In this document: piece after piece, positions 38,450 through 49,473 of the stretch
Layout of the letters: every line of letters begins with the position of its first letter
How positions within the stretch are numbered: position 1 is the stretch's first letter
Origin: Lentibacillus saliphilus
Lineage (GTDB): Bacteria > Bacillota > Bacilli > Bacillales > Amphibacillaceae
DNA: 64,000 nt
Direction: 5' to 3'
Assembly (NCBI RefSeq): GCF_019093865.1
Contig: NZ_JABJXD010000001.1
Span: forward strand, 310,001-374,000
Notes under the pieces: generated by a model
Seen by the model: the letters and a program-made list of their open reading frames with translations, nothing else
Told to the model about the DNA's origin: nothing
The model's database searches: none
Program-made: the position numbers and the translations under genes

Positions 38450-39427
38450 TTAGAAATTAATTGAAGTTTTAACACTTTCTATGATGTCTTTATAATTTGG
38501 TAGCCATACTTCTTCTGCTTCGGAAAATGGATAGACTGTATCTGGAGCAGCCACACGTAACACGGGTGCTTCAAGATGAAGAATGGCGCGTTCTTGAATT
38601 TCCGCAACGATATTCGCAGCAATCCCAGCTTGACGTTGTGCTTCTTGAACGACGACGGCTCGATTCGTCTTTTTAACAGATTCAACAATTGTATCGACAT
38701 CAATTGGTGATACAGTTCTTAAATCAATGACTTCTGCATGAATGTTTTCTTTTTCAAGTTCGTCAGCTGCTTTTAAACATGCATGAACCATAGCGCCATA
38801 AGCTATGAGTGTCACATCTTTTCCTTCTCGTTTAACATCTGCTTTATCCAAGTCAATCGTATATTCTTCTTCAGGTACGTCTTCACGGAATGAGCGGTAT
38901 AACTTCATATGCTCTAGAAATACGACTGGATCATTATTGCGAATGGATGAAATCAACAATCCTTTAGCATCATATGGTGTTGATGGAATTACAACTCTAA
39001 TACCTGGCTGTTGAGCAATCAAGCCTTCCAATGAATCAGCATGAAGCTCAGGAGTATGCACACCACCACCGAACGGTGAGCGAATGGTAATTGGCATATT
39101 TTCTGTGTTACCAGACCGATAACGCAAGCGTGCCATCTGACCACTAATTTGATCCATTGTTTCATATACGAAGCCGAAGAATTGGATTTCCGGCACGGGA
39201 CGAAATCCTTGCAAGGACAAGCCTACTGCCAAACCGTTAATGGCTGACTCAGCAAGTGGTGTATCAAATACACGATCCTCACCAAATTCTTCCTGCAACC
39301 CTTCAGTTGCACGGAACACGCCACCATTTTGGCCAACATCTTCTCCAAACACAAGCACGTTTTCGTCATTTTTCAACTCAGTGCGTAAAGCATCAGTAAT
39401 TGCTTGGATCATTGTCATTTGTGCCAT
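38450..39427 (-). CDS. pdhB: Pyruvate dehydrogenase E1 component subunit beta
   Basis: A 325-residue transketolase-type beta subunit: [35 protein letters not shown] (about 24-43), [15 protein letters not shown] and the [18 protein letters not shown] block are standard. Pairs with PdhA and thiamine diphosphate to decarboxylate pyruvate. Three bases after pdhA. Confidence 0.97.
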   Translation of the reverse strand: MAQMTMIQAITDALRTELKNDENVLVFGEDVGQNGGVFRATEGLQEEFGEDRVFDTPLAESAINGLAVGLSLQGFRPVPEIQFFGFVYETMDQISGQMARLRYRSGNTENMPITIRSPFGGGVHTPELHADSLEGLIAQQPGIRVVIPSTPYDAKGLLISSIRNNDPVVFLEHMKLYRSFREDVPEEEYTIDLDKADVKREGKDVTLIAYGAMVHACLKAADELEKENIHAEVIDLRTVSPIDVDTIVESVKKTNRAVVVQEAQRQAGIAANIVAEIQERAILHLEAPVLRVAAPDTVYPFSEAEEVWLPNYKDIIESVKTSINF

Positions 39428-39430
39428 GAT

Positions 39431-40576
<1,146 letters not shown>

Positions 40577-40693
40577 TTAAATACTGTACATTTTTCTTTT
40601 GTCTTTGCCCTAGAAGATCCGCTGTTCATCTCACAATTGAATCTGTAATACTCCTAAAGACAAAATTCATTAGTACAATGTTCATCTATTTTG

Positions 40694-40722
40694 ATTCTAA
40701 CCATAATAAACCATCCGGTCAA
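40694..40722 (-). promoter_or_regulatory. Sigma-A promoter of the pdhABCD operon
   Basis: On the minus strand TTGACC (40717-40722) and TAGAAT (40694-40699) are 17 bases apart. The start would be near 40687, giving a leader of about 174 bases in which TTGTCTTT and AAAGACAA could pair over about 60 bases. Confidence 0.6.
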
Positions 40723-40735
40723 ACAGTTTGCTTTA

Positions 40736-40761
40736 TTGAATGAAATATTTATTTCGTTCAA
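40736..40761. promoter_or_regulatory. 26-bp palindrome upstream of the pdhA promoter
   Basis: TTGAATGAAATA and TATTTCGTTCAA are inverted repeats with one mismatch in 12, separated by two bases. It lies about 14 bases upstream of the predicted -35, centred near -62, a position usual for an activator site. No known regulator's consensus is recognised. Confidence 0.5.
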
Positions 40762-40856
40762 CTAAAACAGTGAACTTACACACAGCACAAACTGTTATAT
40801 TAAATGACAATATCTGTATTAGTATAGACACATTTTCAAGAACATGAACATAACTA

Positions 40857-40885
40857 AAAAACCGAATCAAGATCGATTCGGTTTT
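40857..40885 (-). terminator. Terminator after ykyA
   Basis: AAAACCGAATC and GATTCGGTTTT form a stem with a six-base loop, 12 bases beyond the ykyA stop. It isolates ykyA from the pdh operon. The rest of 40514-40896 holds the pdh promoter, palindrome and leader. Confidence 0.8.
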
Positions 40886-40896
40886 ACAAAATCATA

Positions 40897-41571
40897 TTAT
40901 TCGTTATTGTTATCTTCTTCCTGTTGAACATCAATTCCAGCAGCTTCATAAAAAGCGGTTTTTAACGTGTTATATTCAACCGTATATTCGTTAAACGCAT
41001 CATTAGCAGTCAGGATTTCCTCATAACTTTTATTGACGTTGTTGATTTGTTCTGTTAACTGGTCTTGCTCAAGATCCTCTTTTTTGAGAAGTTTATACAG
41101 CTGTTCTTCTTGATCGAGAGAAGCTGTATAAGCGTCATACAAGTCATTGTATGCAGAAAATCTTTCTGTCATGATTTCGTGCATATTTTGTGCTTTCGAC
41201 TTAACCCCTTCATCGTCAATATCATCGATAAGCGCTTCTACTTTTGAAAATTCTTCTTTGGCCTTCTCAATACTTTCCTTTTCTAATTCAATCTTTTCCC
41301 TACGTTTGTCAATCAAGTCAATAGCTTCATCAGCCAGTGATTTAATTTTATCAAAATCCTCCATACCAATTTCGATAATTTGTTTATAAATAGCTTGCTC
41401 TTGTCGCTCCAGTGCAATAATAGGCTCTTGTTGTTCTTCAAAGCCAGCCTCTAATTCAACTGTTTTTTCCAAATGATCGTATATTTGCTCTGTTGTGGAT
41501 GCGCCTGTGCATGCCGAAAGAACTCCAATCATTATGAAAGTAAGTAAAAGAACTGTTCGTTTGAACGGCAC
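40897..41571 (-). CDS. ykyA: YkyA family cell-wall-binding lipoprotein
   Basis: A 224-residue lipoprotein: signal peptide ending in lipobox LSAC (residues about 18-21), then a long coiled-coil-rich domain with heptads (KIELEKESIEKAKEEFSKV) and an acidic end. The family is annotated as a putative cell-wall binding lipoprotein; no enzymatic motif. I choose GTG 41571 because GGAGGAG lies five bases upstream. Located upstream of pdhA as in B. subtilis. Confidence 0.85.
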   Translation of the reverse strand: MPFKRTVLLLTFIMIGVLSACTGASTTEQIYDHLEKTVELEAGFEEQQEPIIALERQEQAIYKQIIEIGMEDFDKIKSLADEAIDLIDKRREKIELEKESIEKAKEEFSKVEALIDDIDDEGVKSKAQNMHEIMTERFSAYNDLYDAYTASLDQEEQLYKLLKKEDLEQDQLTEQINNVNKSYEEILTANDAFNEYTVEYNTLKTAFYEAAGIDVQQEEDNNNE

Positions 41572-41890
41572 GTTTTCTCCTCCTTCAATTCCAACTGAAA
41601 AAAGTATATCATAAAAATCGACCAAGTAGAATGATTCAATTGGTCAAACATCTAATTTATGTATTTTTCACCAATTAATAGTGAGTCATTTGACATATAT
41701 ATGTTAAGATAATAACGTTAATGATGTTTTTCCTATATAATAAAGAAACTGAATGGAACGATTCCAATTATATGCTGACGTCAGAAATATATATTGGTTT
41801 ATCAAGCCTTCTATGTTTAATGCGGAACGCAACCCCGTGTCAATCAAATACAAGCGTCATAAGTTAATGTTAAAGGAGTGCTCATGTAAA

Positions 41891-42442
41891 ATGATTACAA
41901 TGGACCATATCGTTAGCGAAGGTCATGCTGCTTTGCGTCATGTCGCAAAAAATGTGGATGTCCCTCTTTCAGATGACGATAAACAGCTTTTAGAATCAAT
42001 GATGACATTTTTAGTCAATAGCCAAGATGAAGACATAGCAAAAAAATATCACTTACGATCTGGAGTCGGCCTAGCTGCCCCTCAGCTCGGGATCGAGAAA
42101 AGACTGATTGCCGTACATTTTACGGATGCCAAAAACCGCGAGTACAGCTATCAACTTGCGAACCCAAAAATAGTGAGTCATTCTGTTGAAAAAGCCTATT
42201 TAGCTGGGGGCGAAGGATGTCTATCAGTAGATCGAGCAGTTGAAGGCTATGTTCCACGATACGCTCGCATAACCGTTAAAGCTTTTAATGAATTGGGGAA
42301 GCCTGTAAAACTAAGGTTACGTGACTATGCTGCGATTGTTGTACAGCATGAGATTGACCATCTAGACGGCATCATGTTCTATGATCATATTCATAAGGAC
42401 AATCCATTTCACGTTCCTGAAGGCGCCCGTGAAATTGAGTAA
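41891..42442 (+). CDS. def: Peptide deformylase
   Basis: A 183-residue metalloprotease removing the formyl group from nascent proteins. Motifs: [10 protein letters not shown] (about 57-66), EGCLSVD (about 108-114) and the metal-binding QHEIDHLDG (about 149-157). The start [15 protein letters not shown] is the usual Bacillus DefB start. An AAAGGAG box lies 12 bases upstream, longer than normal, and the frame stays open back to 41753 without a better start. Confidence 0.95.
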   Translation: MITMDHIVSEGHAALRHVAKNVDVPLSDDDKQLLESMMTFLVNSQDEDIAKKYHLRSGVGLAAPQLGIEKRLIAVHFTDAKNREYSYQLANPKIVSHSVEKAYLAGGEGCLSVDRAVEGYVPRYARITVKAFNELGKPVKLRLRDYAAIVVQHEIDHLDGIMFYDHIHKDNPFHVPEGAREIE

Positions 42443-42678
42443 TCGCAATTGGTTCCCTTCACACCCCGACCAAAAAAAACGTTTAACTGCATAAGTTTAA
42501 GTAATAACGCTTAAAATAGGAGCAATGATTGAATGAAAGCATACGACATATGTTTAACACCGTAAAAACATTTTTATTTTAAAATTAACCGTTTCATATT
42601 ATACTATACTTAATAGGGATTGGATCGGTCGAATGTTTTTATGCTTTTCTTAAATCGATGAAGGGAGATGCTGTTCCC

Positions 42679-42774
42679 ATGTTAAAACGCCTAAGGGAAA
42701 AGCTGAAAAAACGTTGGAAAGATTTTTGGGGTAAAGGTCGGGTACCAACAACTTTCGAAAAAGATTCACAGTAG
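42679..42774 (+). CDS. Possible 31-residue cationic amphipathic peptide
   Basis: A short frame starting MLKRLREKLKKRWKDFWGKG with an AAGGGAG box 11 bases upstream. Net charge is about +7, with Leu/Trp/Phe at positions 2, 5, 9, 13, 16 and 17, a helix with one hydrophobic face. It sits alone between def and rpoY in the 513-base gap 42443-42955. TATACT at 42601 could be a -10, with a weak -35. It resembles phenol-soluble-modulin or delta-lysin style peptides only in general character; expression is unproven. I see nothing else in the gap. Confidence 0.4.
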   Translation: MLKRLREKLKKRWKDFWGKGRVPTTFEKDSQ

Positions 42775-42955
42775 AACCTATATCAAGTATTTTAGAGATA
42801 ATCACTGCCTTACATGAATATATGTAGACAATCACAACGCTGAATCCAACTTTTCAGGGAATAGGGACAAGCCTGATGGATTTAAGCGGCCTGTTTACTT
42901 ATGTTGTATGAAGGTATTCAATTGATAACGATTTGGAAGAGATAGGAGAGATGAA

Positions 42956-43165
42956 ATGATTTATAAAGTATACTTTCAGGAAATTCCCGATGAAATTCCT
43001 GTTCGCGAAAGAACTAAAAGCATTTACGTAGAGGCTACATCCGAGGCAGAGGTCCGAAAAAAAATAATTGATCGTCACTATAACATTGAATTCATCCACC
43101 CATTAGACGATAACCACCTTGCATACGAACAACAAAATTCTGATTTCCAGCTGGAGAATGTGTAA
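42956..43165 (+). CDS. rpoY: DNA-directed RNA polymerase epsilon subunit (RpoY)
   Basis: A 69-residue protein: MIYKVYFQEIPDEIPVRERTK and YVEATSEAEVRKKIIDRHYNIEFIHPL are typical of RpoY (YkzG), the small Firmicutes RNA polymerase subunit near the bottom of the jaw. ATG 42956 follows AGGAGAG. It precedes rnjA by three bases, the usual operon. Confidence 0.95.
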   Translation: MIYKVYFQEIPDEIPVRERTKSIYVEATSEAEVRKKIIDRHYNIEFIHPLDDNHLAYEQQNSDFQLENV

Positions 43166-43168
43166 CAT

Positions 43169-44836
43169 ATGAAATTTGTAAAAAATGATCAAACAGCTGT
43201 ATTTGCATTGGGTGGTTTAGGGGAAATTGGTAAAAACACTTACGGTGTTCAATTTCAGGATGAAATTATTTTAATTGATGCAGGCATTAAGTTTCCGGAG
43301 GATGAATTGCTCGGAATTGATTATGTTATTCCGGATTACACTTACTTGGTACAAAATCAAGACAAAATTAAAGGTCTGTTCATCACACATGGTCACGAAG
43401 ATCATATTGGCGGGATTCCCTACCTGCTACGTGAAATTAATATACCGATCTACGCAGGAAAACTCGCATTAGGATTAATTAAAAACAAACTCGAAGAACA
43501 CGGTTTGTTGAGAAAAGCTAAATTACACACAATTCAAGAAGACGATGTATTCAAGTTCCGTAAAACATCTGTCTCATTTTTCAGAACAACACATAGCATA
43601 CCCGACTCATATGGTATCGTTGTCAAAACCCCTCCCGGCAACATTGTTCAAACGGGAGATTTCAAATTTGATTTTACCCCAGTTGGCGAACCAGCAAATA
43701 TAGCGCGTATGGCAGAAATAGGTAAAGAAGGCGTGCTTTGCCTATTATCAGACAGCACAAATAGTGAGGTTCCTGGATTTACGATGTCAGAGCGTGTCGT
43801 CGGTCAAAGCATTGATGACATTTTCAGCAGAATTGACGGTCGACTGATCTTTGCAACATTCGCATCTAATATATACCGTCTGCAACAAGTGGTTGAAGCG
43901 GCTGTTAAGCATAACCGTAAAATTGCTGTTTTTGGCCGTAGCATGGATTCATCAATCACAATCGGTCAAGAACTTGGTTATATCCGAGCACCAAAAGACA
44001 CATTTATTGACGCCAATCAAATTAATCGTTTACCTGCAAATGAAGTTGCAATTCTATGTACGGGCTCACAAGGGGAACCAATGGCTGCTTTATCAAGAAT
44101 CGCCAACGGAACGCATAGACAAATTCAGATCATTCCTGGTGACACAGTTGTCTTTTCTTCATCACCAATCCCGGGAAATACAGTTAGTGTCAGCAGAACC
44201 ATTAATAAACTTTATCGTGCAGGTGCAGATGTCATTCACGGACGTTTAAGTGATATTCACACATCAGGACATGGTAGCCAAGAAGAACAAAAGCTTATGC
44301 TCCGATTGATGCGACCAAAGTATTTTATGCCAATTCACGGTGAATATCGTATGCTTAAAGAACACGTGAAGTTAGCAGCATCGTGTGACGTTGATCCAGA
44401 ACATTCATACGTCATGGATAACGGTGACGTACTTGCTTTAGGCAAGGACAACGCCATGATTGCAGGAAAAATCCCATCAGGCTCCATTTATGTCGACGGT
44501 AGTGGAATTGGAGATATCGGAAACATCGTATTACGTGATCGCCGTATTTTATCTGAAGAAGGCCTCGTAATCGTTGTTGTCAGCATTGATATGAAAGCAT
44601 TCAAGATCGCATCTGGTCCTGATATCATTTCACGCGGATTTGTTTACATGCGCGAGTCAGAGGACTTAATTAACGAAGCACAAAAACTCGTTTCCGACCA
44701 TCTTAACAAAGTGATGGAACGTCGAACGACACAATGGTCAGAAATTAAAAATGAAATAACAGATACGATTGCGCCATTCCTATACGGAAAGACGAAGCGT
44801 CGACCAATGATCCTACCCATTATTATGGAAGTATAA
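43169..44836 (+). CDS. rnjA: Ribonuclease J1
   Basis: A 555-residue metallo-beta-lactamase/beta-CASP nuclease with 5'-3' exonuclease and endonuclease activity in RNA maturation and decay. Motifs: [14 protein letters not shown], metal site [12 protein letters not shown] (about 71-82), [10 protein letters not shown], and [11 protein letters not shown] plus [10 protein letters not shown] in the beta-CASP and C-terminal metal sites. Partner of the GapA-SR1P complex in B. subtilis; SR1P is encoded at 32804. Confidence 0.97.
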   Translation: MKFVKNDQTAVFALGGLGEIGKNTYGVQFQDEIILIDAGIKFPEDELLGIDYVIPDYTYLVQNQDKIKGLFITHGHEDHIGGIPYLLREINIPIYAGKLALGLIKNKLEEHGLLRKAKLHTIQEDDVFKFRKTSVSFFRTTHSIPDSYGIVVKTPPGNIVQTGDFKFDFTPVGEPANIARMAEIGKEGVLCLLSDSTNSEVPGFTMSERVVGQSIDDIFSRIDGRLIFATFASNIYRLQQVVEAAVKHNRKIAVFGRSMDSSITIGQELGYIRAPKDTFIDANQINRLPANEVAILCTGSQGEPMAALSRIANGTHRQIQIIPGDTVVFSSSPIPGNTVSVSRTINKLYRAGADVIHGRLSDIHTSGHGSQEEQKLMLRLMRPKYFMPIHGEYRMLKEHVKLAASCDVDPEHSYVMDNGDVLALGKDNAMIAGKIPSGSIYVDGSGIGDIGNIVLRDRRILSEEGLVIVVVSIDMKAFKIASGPDIISRGFVYMRESEDLINEAQKLVSDHLNKVMERRTTQWSEIKNEITDTIAPFLYGKTKRRPMILPIIMEV

Positions 44837-44845
44837 GTACCAATC

Positions 44846-44883
44846 AAAAAGGTGACTGTCTAATAAATGACAGTCACCTTTTT
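44846..44883. terminator. Bidirectional terminator between rnjA and ktrC
   Basis: AAAAAGGTGACTGTC and GACAGTCACCTTTTT form a 15-bp stem between convergent genes. Confidence 0.9.
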
Positions 44884-44890
44884 AATTCGG

Positions 44891-45556
44891 TTAATGGTCG
44901 ATAACGAGATGCTTTTCAAATCGTGAAATGTCTTGATCTGCACCAATAACGATTAAAATATCATTCTCTTTTAATACAGCTTCAGCGAGTGGAGATACAT
45001 TAATATCTCTTCCTTGCTTAATGGCAACAACGTTACAACCATAATTAGCACGAATATCAAGTTCTACTAATGTTTTTCCGACCATTTGCTTACTCGCTTT
45101 AACTTCAACGATGCTGTGATCATCTGATAACTCTAAGTAGTCAAGTATATTGTTCGAAATGATGCTATGCGCAATACGTTTCCCCATATCACGCTCTGGA
45201 TGAACCACTTGATCGGCTCCAATTTTATTTAATATCTTTTCATGATAATCATTTTGAGCTTTCACAGTAATTTTCTTTATACCTAGATCATTTAATATAA
45301 CAGTTGTTAAAATACTTGCTTGGATGTTATCACCGATCGCAACGATGACATGATCGATATTTTTGATGCCAAGTTCCTTTAATGATGCCTCATCTGTTGA
45401 ATCAGCAATAACAGCATGCGTTGCGATGTTTTTAAATTCATTAATTTTATCTTCGTCATTGTCAATAGCCAATACGTCCATGCCTTCTTTGCTTAGCTCC
45501 CGACATATACTGCCACCAAATCGACCAAGTCCAATGACCGCGAATTCCCGTTTCAT
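44891..45556 (-). CDS. ktrC: Potassium channel regulatory subunit KtrC (RCK)
   Basis: A 221-residue cytoplasmic RCK protein: nucleotide-binding GLGRFGGSICRELSKEG (residues about 8-24), HVIVAIGDNIQASIL, and a C-terminal RCK_C domain (about 140-221) of the type that binds c-di-AMP. Gates a KtrB/KtrD-type channel. Length equals the B. subtilis KtrC. ATG 45556 follows GGAGG. A likely membrane partner is at 61935-63299. Confidence 0.92.
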   Translation of the reverse strand: MKREFAVIGLGRFGGSICRELSKEGMDVLAIDNDEDKINEFKNIATHAVIADSTDEASLKELGIKNIDHVIVAIGDNIQASILTTVILNDLGIKKITVKAQNDYHEKILNKIGADQVVHPERDMGKRIAHSIISNNILDYLELSDDHSIVEVKASKQMVGKTLVELDIRANYGCNVVAIKQGRDINVSPLAEAVLKENDILIVIGADQDISRFEKHLVIDH

Positions 45557-45666
45557 TCCTTGTCCTCCATACACCTATATTTGTTTATAGTTTATCATAC
45601 CTGTCCCCTATATGAATAGATATGGATTTCTCATCAACTTGATATGCAATAACTGCTTGTAAAATA

Positions 45667-45688
45667 GAAAGCCCCGAATAATCGGGGC
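45667..45688 (-). terminator. Terminator after the ABC exporter genes
   Basis: On the minus strand GCCCCGA and TCGGGGC enclose a four-base loop, followed by TTTCTATTTT, just below the stop at 45695. Confidence 0.75.
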
Positions 45689-45694
45689 GTATAC

Positions 45695-47536
45695 TTAAAT
45701 CGCATCTAACATTTCAAATTGAGATTTCACTAAAGAGAAATACTCGCCTTTTTGGTCCATAAGCTCAGCATGACTTCCATTTTCTAGAATGTGACCATTT
45801 TCAAGAACGAATATATTATCCGACTCTCGTATCGTTGATAATCTGTGGGCAATGATAATCGCTGTTCTTCCATGAAGCAGTCGTTTTAAAGCGGTTTGTA
45901 TTTTTACTTCGGTTTCAGTATCAATACTCGCTGTCGCTTCATCTAATATTAGAATACGCGGATTTGCTAATAACGCTCGAGCAAATGACATCAATTGTCT
46001 TTCACCTGCAGATAAAATGCTCCCCCGCTCTTCTACTTCAGTATTATAACCATCAGCAAGTCGCTGTATAAAGTCATCAGCGCCAACAACCTTAGACGCT
46101 TCTATTACATCCTCATCAGATGCGTCTGGTCTTCCAAAGCGAATATTTTCCATAATCGTTCCAGAAAAAATGAACGTATCCTGAAGCACCACACTAATAT
46201 TTTGCCTTAAGCTTGCTAAGTTCACATCACGTAAATCATGACCATCAATTTTAACCTGACCTTTTGTCGGATCATAAAAACGACTAATTAAATTTGCGAT
46301 TGTTGACTTTCCGCTTCCTGTATGACCGACAAGGGCAATTGTTTGACCGGCTTTAATTTCAAGCGATACTTCATGAAGCGCAATGCGTTCTGCATCGTAT
46401 GAAAACTGGACATTTTCAAATGAAATTTGCCCTTTCATATCAGTCATTTGGAGCGCATTTTCCTTTTCACCAACGTTTGGTTCTTCATCTAGAAATTCAA
46501 AGATACGCTCAGAAGCAGACATCGCCATTAATAACTGATTGTACATTTGTCCAAGTCTAGATATCGGCTCCCAAAACATTCCGAGGAAGAACGCAAACGC
46601 TACAAATGTGCCGATTTCAATACCGCCATTCCCTTCTCCCAGCAGAATTAAATATGCACCATAAGTAATTAAAATGACTGTACCAGCAGCATTACTCAAT
46701 TCTACAAAAGGACGAAACATTGCACTCTTTTTACTCGCTTCCTGCCAGCTCGCATACGTGTCTCCGTTTACGCCTTCAAAAAACGCTTCATTTTCTTTTT
46801 CCTGTGAAAAAGACTGAGTGATTCGAATACCTTGGATGCTCTCATTTAAGTGTGAATTCAGTCTAGACTGCTGTATACGGACATTCTGCCACGATCTGCG
46901 TATTTTCCGCCGCAATTTTGTAGAAATATAAAACATAATCGGAATGATGACCATGACTGCCAGTGCAAGTTTGGGACTAAGCACGAGCAAAATAACAATT
47001 ATGCTTATGAGTGTAACGATGTCCATCAACAGATTAATAATACCATTTGTAAACAATTCCTGAAGCGACGTAATATCATTCATAATCCGAACAATGATTG
47101 ATCCAGCTGAACGCGAATCAAAAAATCGATGTGATAACCGCTGAACGTGGCTGAATAAATGTTGACGTAAATCATATATAACATTTTGTCCTAATATATT
47201 AACCCATTTAATTCTATAAATATTACCAATATAGCTGAATAAGTAAAGCACACCAATTATGATGACCAAATAGGTGAGTAAGGTCGGATCTTGATTTTGA
47301 ATGGCAACATCAATCGCAACCTTACTTATAATAATCGGTACCGCCAACCTGACAGCAGTTGATATGAGCATCGCGATGATGGCGCCTGGTAAGTACGTCT
47401 TCGAATATGGTTTTAAGTAAATGAGCAAACGCCACATTTGCTTCCAGTTAAATGGTTTTTCGACCGCCTGATCTACTGTATAATAAAAACGTTTTAAGTG
47501 ACGGCCCTTTTTAAACTGTTCTTTTTCGCTGGTCAA
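45695..47536 (-). CDS. ABC exporter half-transporter with non-canonical signature motif
   Basis: 613 residues: N-terminal six-helix exporter domain (about 45-330) and C-terminal ATPase. Walker A GHTGSGKST, signature ILSAGERQ (instead of LSGGQ), Walker B ILILDEATASID with the catalytic glutamate, switch histidine IIAHRLST. Starts at TTG 47536 after GGGGGGA. It follows the next gene by 15 bases and surely forms a heterodimer with it, like BmrC/BmrD or YfiB/YfiC of B. subtilis. Substrate unknown; drugs or lipids are typical. Confidence 0.9.
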   Translation of the reverse strand: MTSEKEQFKKGRHLKRFYYTVDQAVEKPFNWKQMWRLLIYLKPYSKTYLPGAIIAMLISTAVRLAVPIIISKVAIDVAIQNQDPTLLTYLVIIIGVLYLFSYIGNIYRIKWVNILGQNVIYDLRQHLFSHVQRLSHRFFDSRSAGSIIVRIMNDITSLQELFTNGIINLLMDIVTLISIIVILLVLSPKLALAVMVIIPIMFYISTKLRRKIRRSWQNVRIQQSRLNSHLNESIQGIRITQSFSQEKENEAFFEGVNGDTYASWQEASKKSAMFRPFVELSNAAGTVILITYGAYLILLGEGNGGIEIGTFVAFAFFLGMFWEPISRLGQMYNQLLMAMSASERIFEFLDEEPNVGEKENALQMTDMKGQISFENVQFSYDAERIALHEVSLEIKAGQTIALVGHTGSGKSTIANLISRFYDPTKGQVKIDGHDLRDVNLASLRQNISVVLQDTFIFSGTIMENIRFGRPDASDEDVIEASKVVGADDFIQRLADGYNTEVEERGSILSAGERQLMSFARALLANPRILILDEATASIDTETEVKIQTALKRLLHGRTAIIIAHRLSTIRESDNIFVLENGHILENGSHAELMDQKGEYFSLVKSQFEMLDAI

Positions 47537-47551
47537 CGGGGTCCCCCCTTT

Positions 47552-49300
47552 TTAATTTACTGTTTGCATAATTGCATCTCGGTCTTGATATTGAATGTCA
47601 TAAATACGTTTATATGGGCCCTCATGCTTAATTAACTCGGCATGTGTTCCACGTTCAACGATCATGCCATCTTCTAATACAATGATTTCATCAGCATGTT
47701 TTAATGAAGATATGCGATGCGCAATAATAAACGTTGTTCGATCCTTCATAACTTCTTTTAGAGCTTGCTGTATTTTAAATTCTGTTTCCATATCAACAGC
47801 TGATGTCGCATCATCCAGTATGAGAATGCTCGGATCAATACAAATTGCTCTTGCAATTGCAATACGCTGTTTCTGACCACCTGAAAGTCCCATACCTCTT
47901 TCACCTAGCAGCGTATCATAGCCTTTAGGCATTTCCATTATAAAATCATGTGCTTGAGCGCGTTTGGCAGCGTCAATGATTTGCTCATTAGATAAATCAG
48001 GATTACCGTAAGCAATATTTTCTCGAATGGTTGTAGAAAATAAAAACGGTTCCTGTAATACAAACCCGATTTGACGACGTAACGTTTTTAATTCATAATG
48101 CTCCACTGGACGTCCATCAATTAATATATCGCCCTTTTCTGGTTCATAAAAACGCGTAATCAATTGTGTAATACTTGTTTTTCCTGAGCCAGTCGAGCCA
48201 ATCAATCCTATCGTCTTCCCTGGTGGCGCGTCGAAACTGATCTGCTTTAAGGCCGAATCGTCCTCGACTGTATATGTTAAGGTTACATCTTTAAACGTAA
48301 CATGCCCTTTGATTGGATCTTTAACGGCATCCGTCTTTTGAATGATATCTTCTTTCGCTTCTAAGATTTCCAGTAGGCGTTCTCCTGAAGCTTTCGATTG
48401 GGAAAACATATTTACAATGAATCCAAGATTCATTAATGGACCGAGAATGTACCACACAAGACTAAAAAATGCTACGAGCTCCCCGAGCTCTAAACTCCCG
48501 TTCATGACGAGATATCCACCAAAAGCAAGCAAAGAAACAGCGGAGACATTACCTATGAACTCCATTAACGGAAAATATTTAGCCCAAATATTCGCTGTGG
48601 TTAAGTAATTTTGTCTATACGTATCATTACGGCCAGAAAACCGATCAATCTCAAAACCTTCTCGTGACAATGACTTAACAGTGTTAATACCACTGATATT
48701 TTCCTGAACGCGTGTATTTAGTTCACCAAACGACTTCCGAATGCTTTTAAAAGCTGGGTGGACACGTTGATCAAACTTATACACAACAACTGCTAAAAAC
48801 GGCATAGCAGCCATCGTTACAATTGCGAGAGGAACAGAGTAATAAAACATAACGCCCAAACTAAATAAAATCAGCGTCGTAACTCGTATTAATTCAGCAA
48901 ATCCGAGTGAGAGGAAAAAACGGAAACCATCAACATCAGCTGTTAAGCGTGACATTAGGTCACCTGTTTTGGCATTATCATAGTACTTAAACGATAAGAT
49001 CTGAAGTTTTTCGTAAAGCGATTCTCGTAATGTATAAACAGATTTTATGCCAAACAAGTCTCCCAAATATTGATGAAAATACGTTGCAATGCCTTTTATA
49101 ATCATTAACACTAAAAATACAAGTGCAATATAGGGTATAAGAGGATAGCGATCCCTTAAAACGACTTCATCAATGGTAAGCTGGATAATAATCGGGTAAA
49201 CAACTGTAATTGCCGTTACAAACAATAAAAAGAACAAGGAAAGGAAGAAAAACCGTTTGTAAGGCCAATAAAATTGTTTGAGTTTTTTGAACGTATCCAA
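47552..49300 (-). CDS. ABC exporter half-transporter with degenerate Walker B
   Basis: 582 residues: membrane domain (about 15-310) and ATPase. Walker A GSTGSGKTS, signature LSGGQKQRIAIARA, Walker B ILILDDATSAVD where aspartate replaces the catalytic glutamate, switch histidine FIIAHRISS. Its Walker site plus the partner's LSAGE motif form the degenerate, weakly hydrolysing ATP site known in heterodimeric exporters. Starts at TTG 49300, seven bases after AAGGAGG. First gene of the pair. Confidence 0.9.
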   Translation of the reverse strand: MDTFKKLKQFYWPYKRFFFLSLFFLLFVTAITVVYPIIIQLTIDEVVLRDRYPLIPYIALVFLVLMIIKGIATYFHQYLGDLFGIKSVYTLRESLYEKLQILSFKYYDNAKTGDLMSRLTADVDGFRFFLSLGFAELIRVTTLILFSLGVMFYYSVPLAIVTMAAMPFLAVVVYKFDQRVHPAFKSIRKSFGELNTRVQENISGINTVKSLSREGFEIDRFSGRNDTYRQNYLTTANIWAKYFPLMEFIGNVSAVSLLAFGGYLVMNGSLELGELVAFFSLVWYILGPLMNLGFIVNMFSQSKASGERLLEILEAKEDIIQKTDAVKDPIKGHVTFKDVTLTYTVEDDSALKQISFDAPPGKTIGLIGSTGSGKTSITQLITRFYEPEKGDILIDGRPVEHYELKTLRRQIGFVLQEPFLFSTTIRENIAYGNPDLSNEQIIDAAKRAQAHDFIMEMPKGYDTLLGERGMGLSGGQKQRIAIARAICIDPSILILDDATSAVDMETEFKIQQALKEVMKDRTTFIIAHRISSLKHADEIIVLEDGMIVERGTHAELIKHEGPYKRIYDIQYQDRDAIMQTVN

Positions 49301-49418
49301 ACCCCCACCTCCTTCATGTTGTTGAATTCATAATATATAATATAACGGAAACCGAAATAAAAAGCTACACGTAATACTTACTTTTTTCAAAACATTTTTA
49401 GGAATCGTTTCTAATCGC

Positions 49419-49461
49419 ACTAAAAAGGCTACTACGAAGTCATCACTTCACAGCAGCCTGT
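49419..49461 (-). terminator. Terminator after ykuV
   Basis: AGGCTGCT pairs with AGTAGCCT, with an inner AGT/ACT pairing, and is followed on the minus strand by five T residues. Confidence 0.7.
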
Positions 49462-49473
49462 CTAATGAACGCT

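Noticed and set aside
41753-41890. 46-codon N-terminal extension of peptide deformylase
   Set aside because: The family begins MITM as at 41891 and the extension has no recognisable sequence or ribosome site.
42530-42565. 10-codon frame MKAYDICLTP after def
   Set aside because: Too short to separate from chance despite a nearby GGAG.
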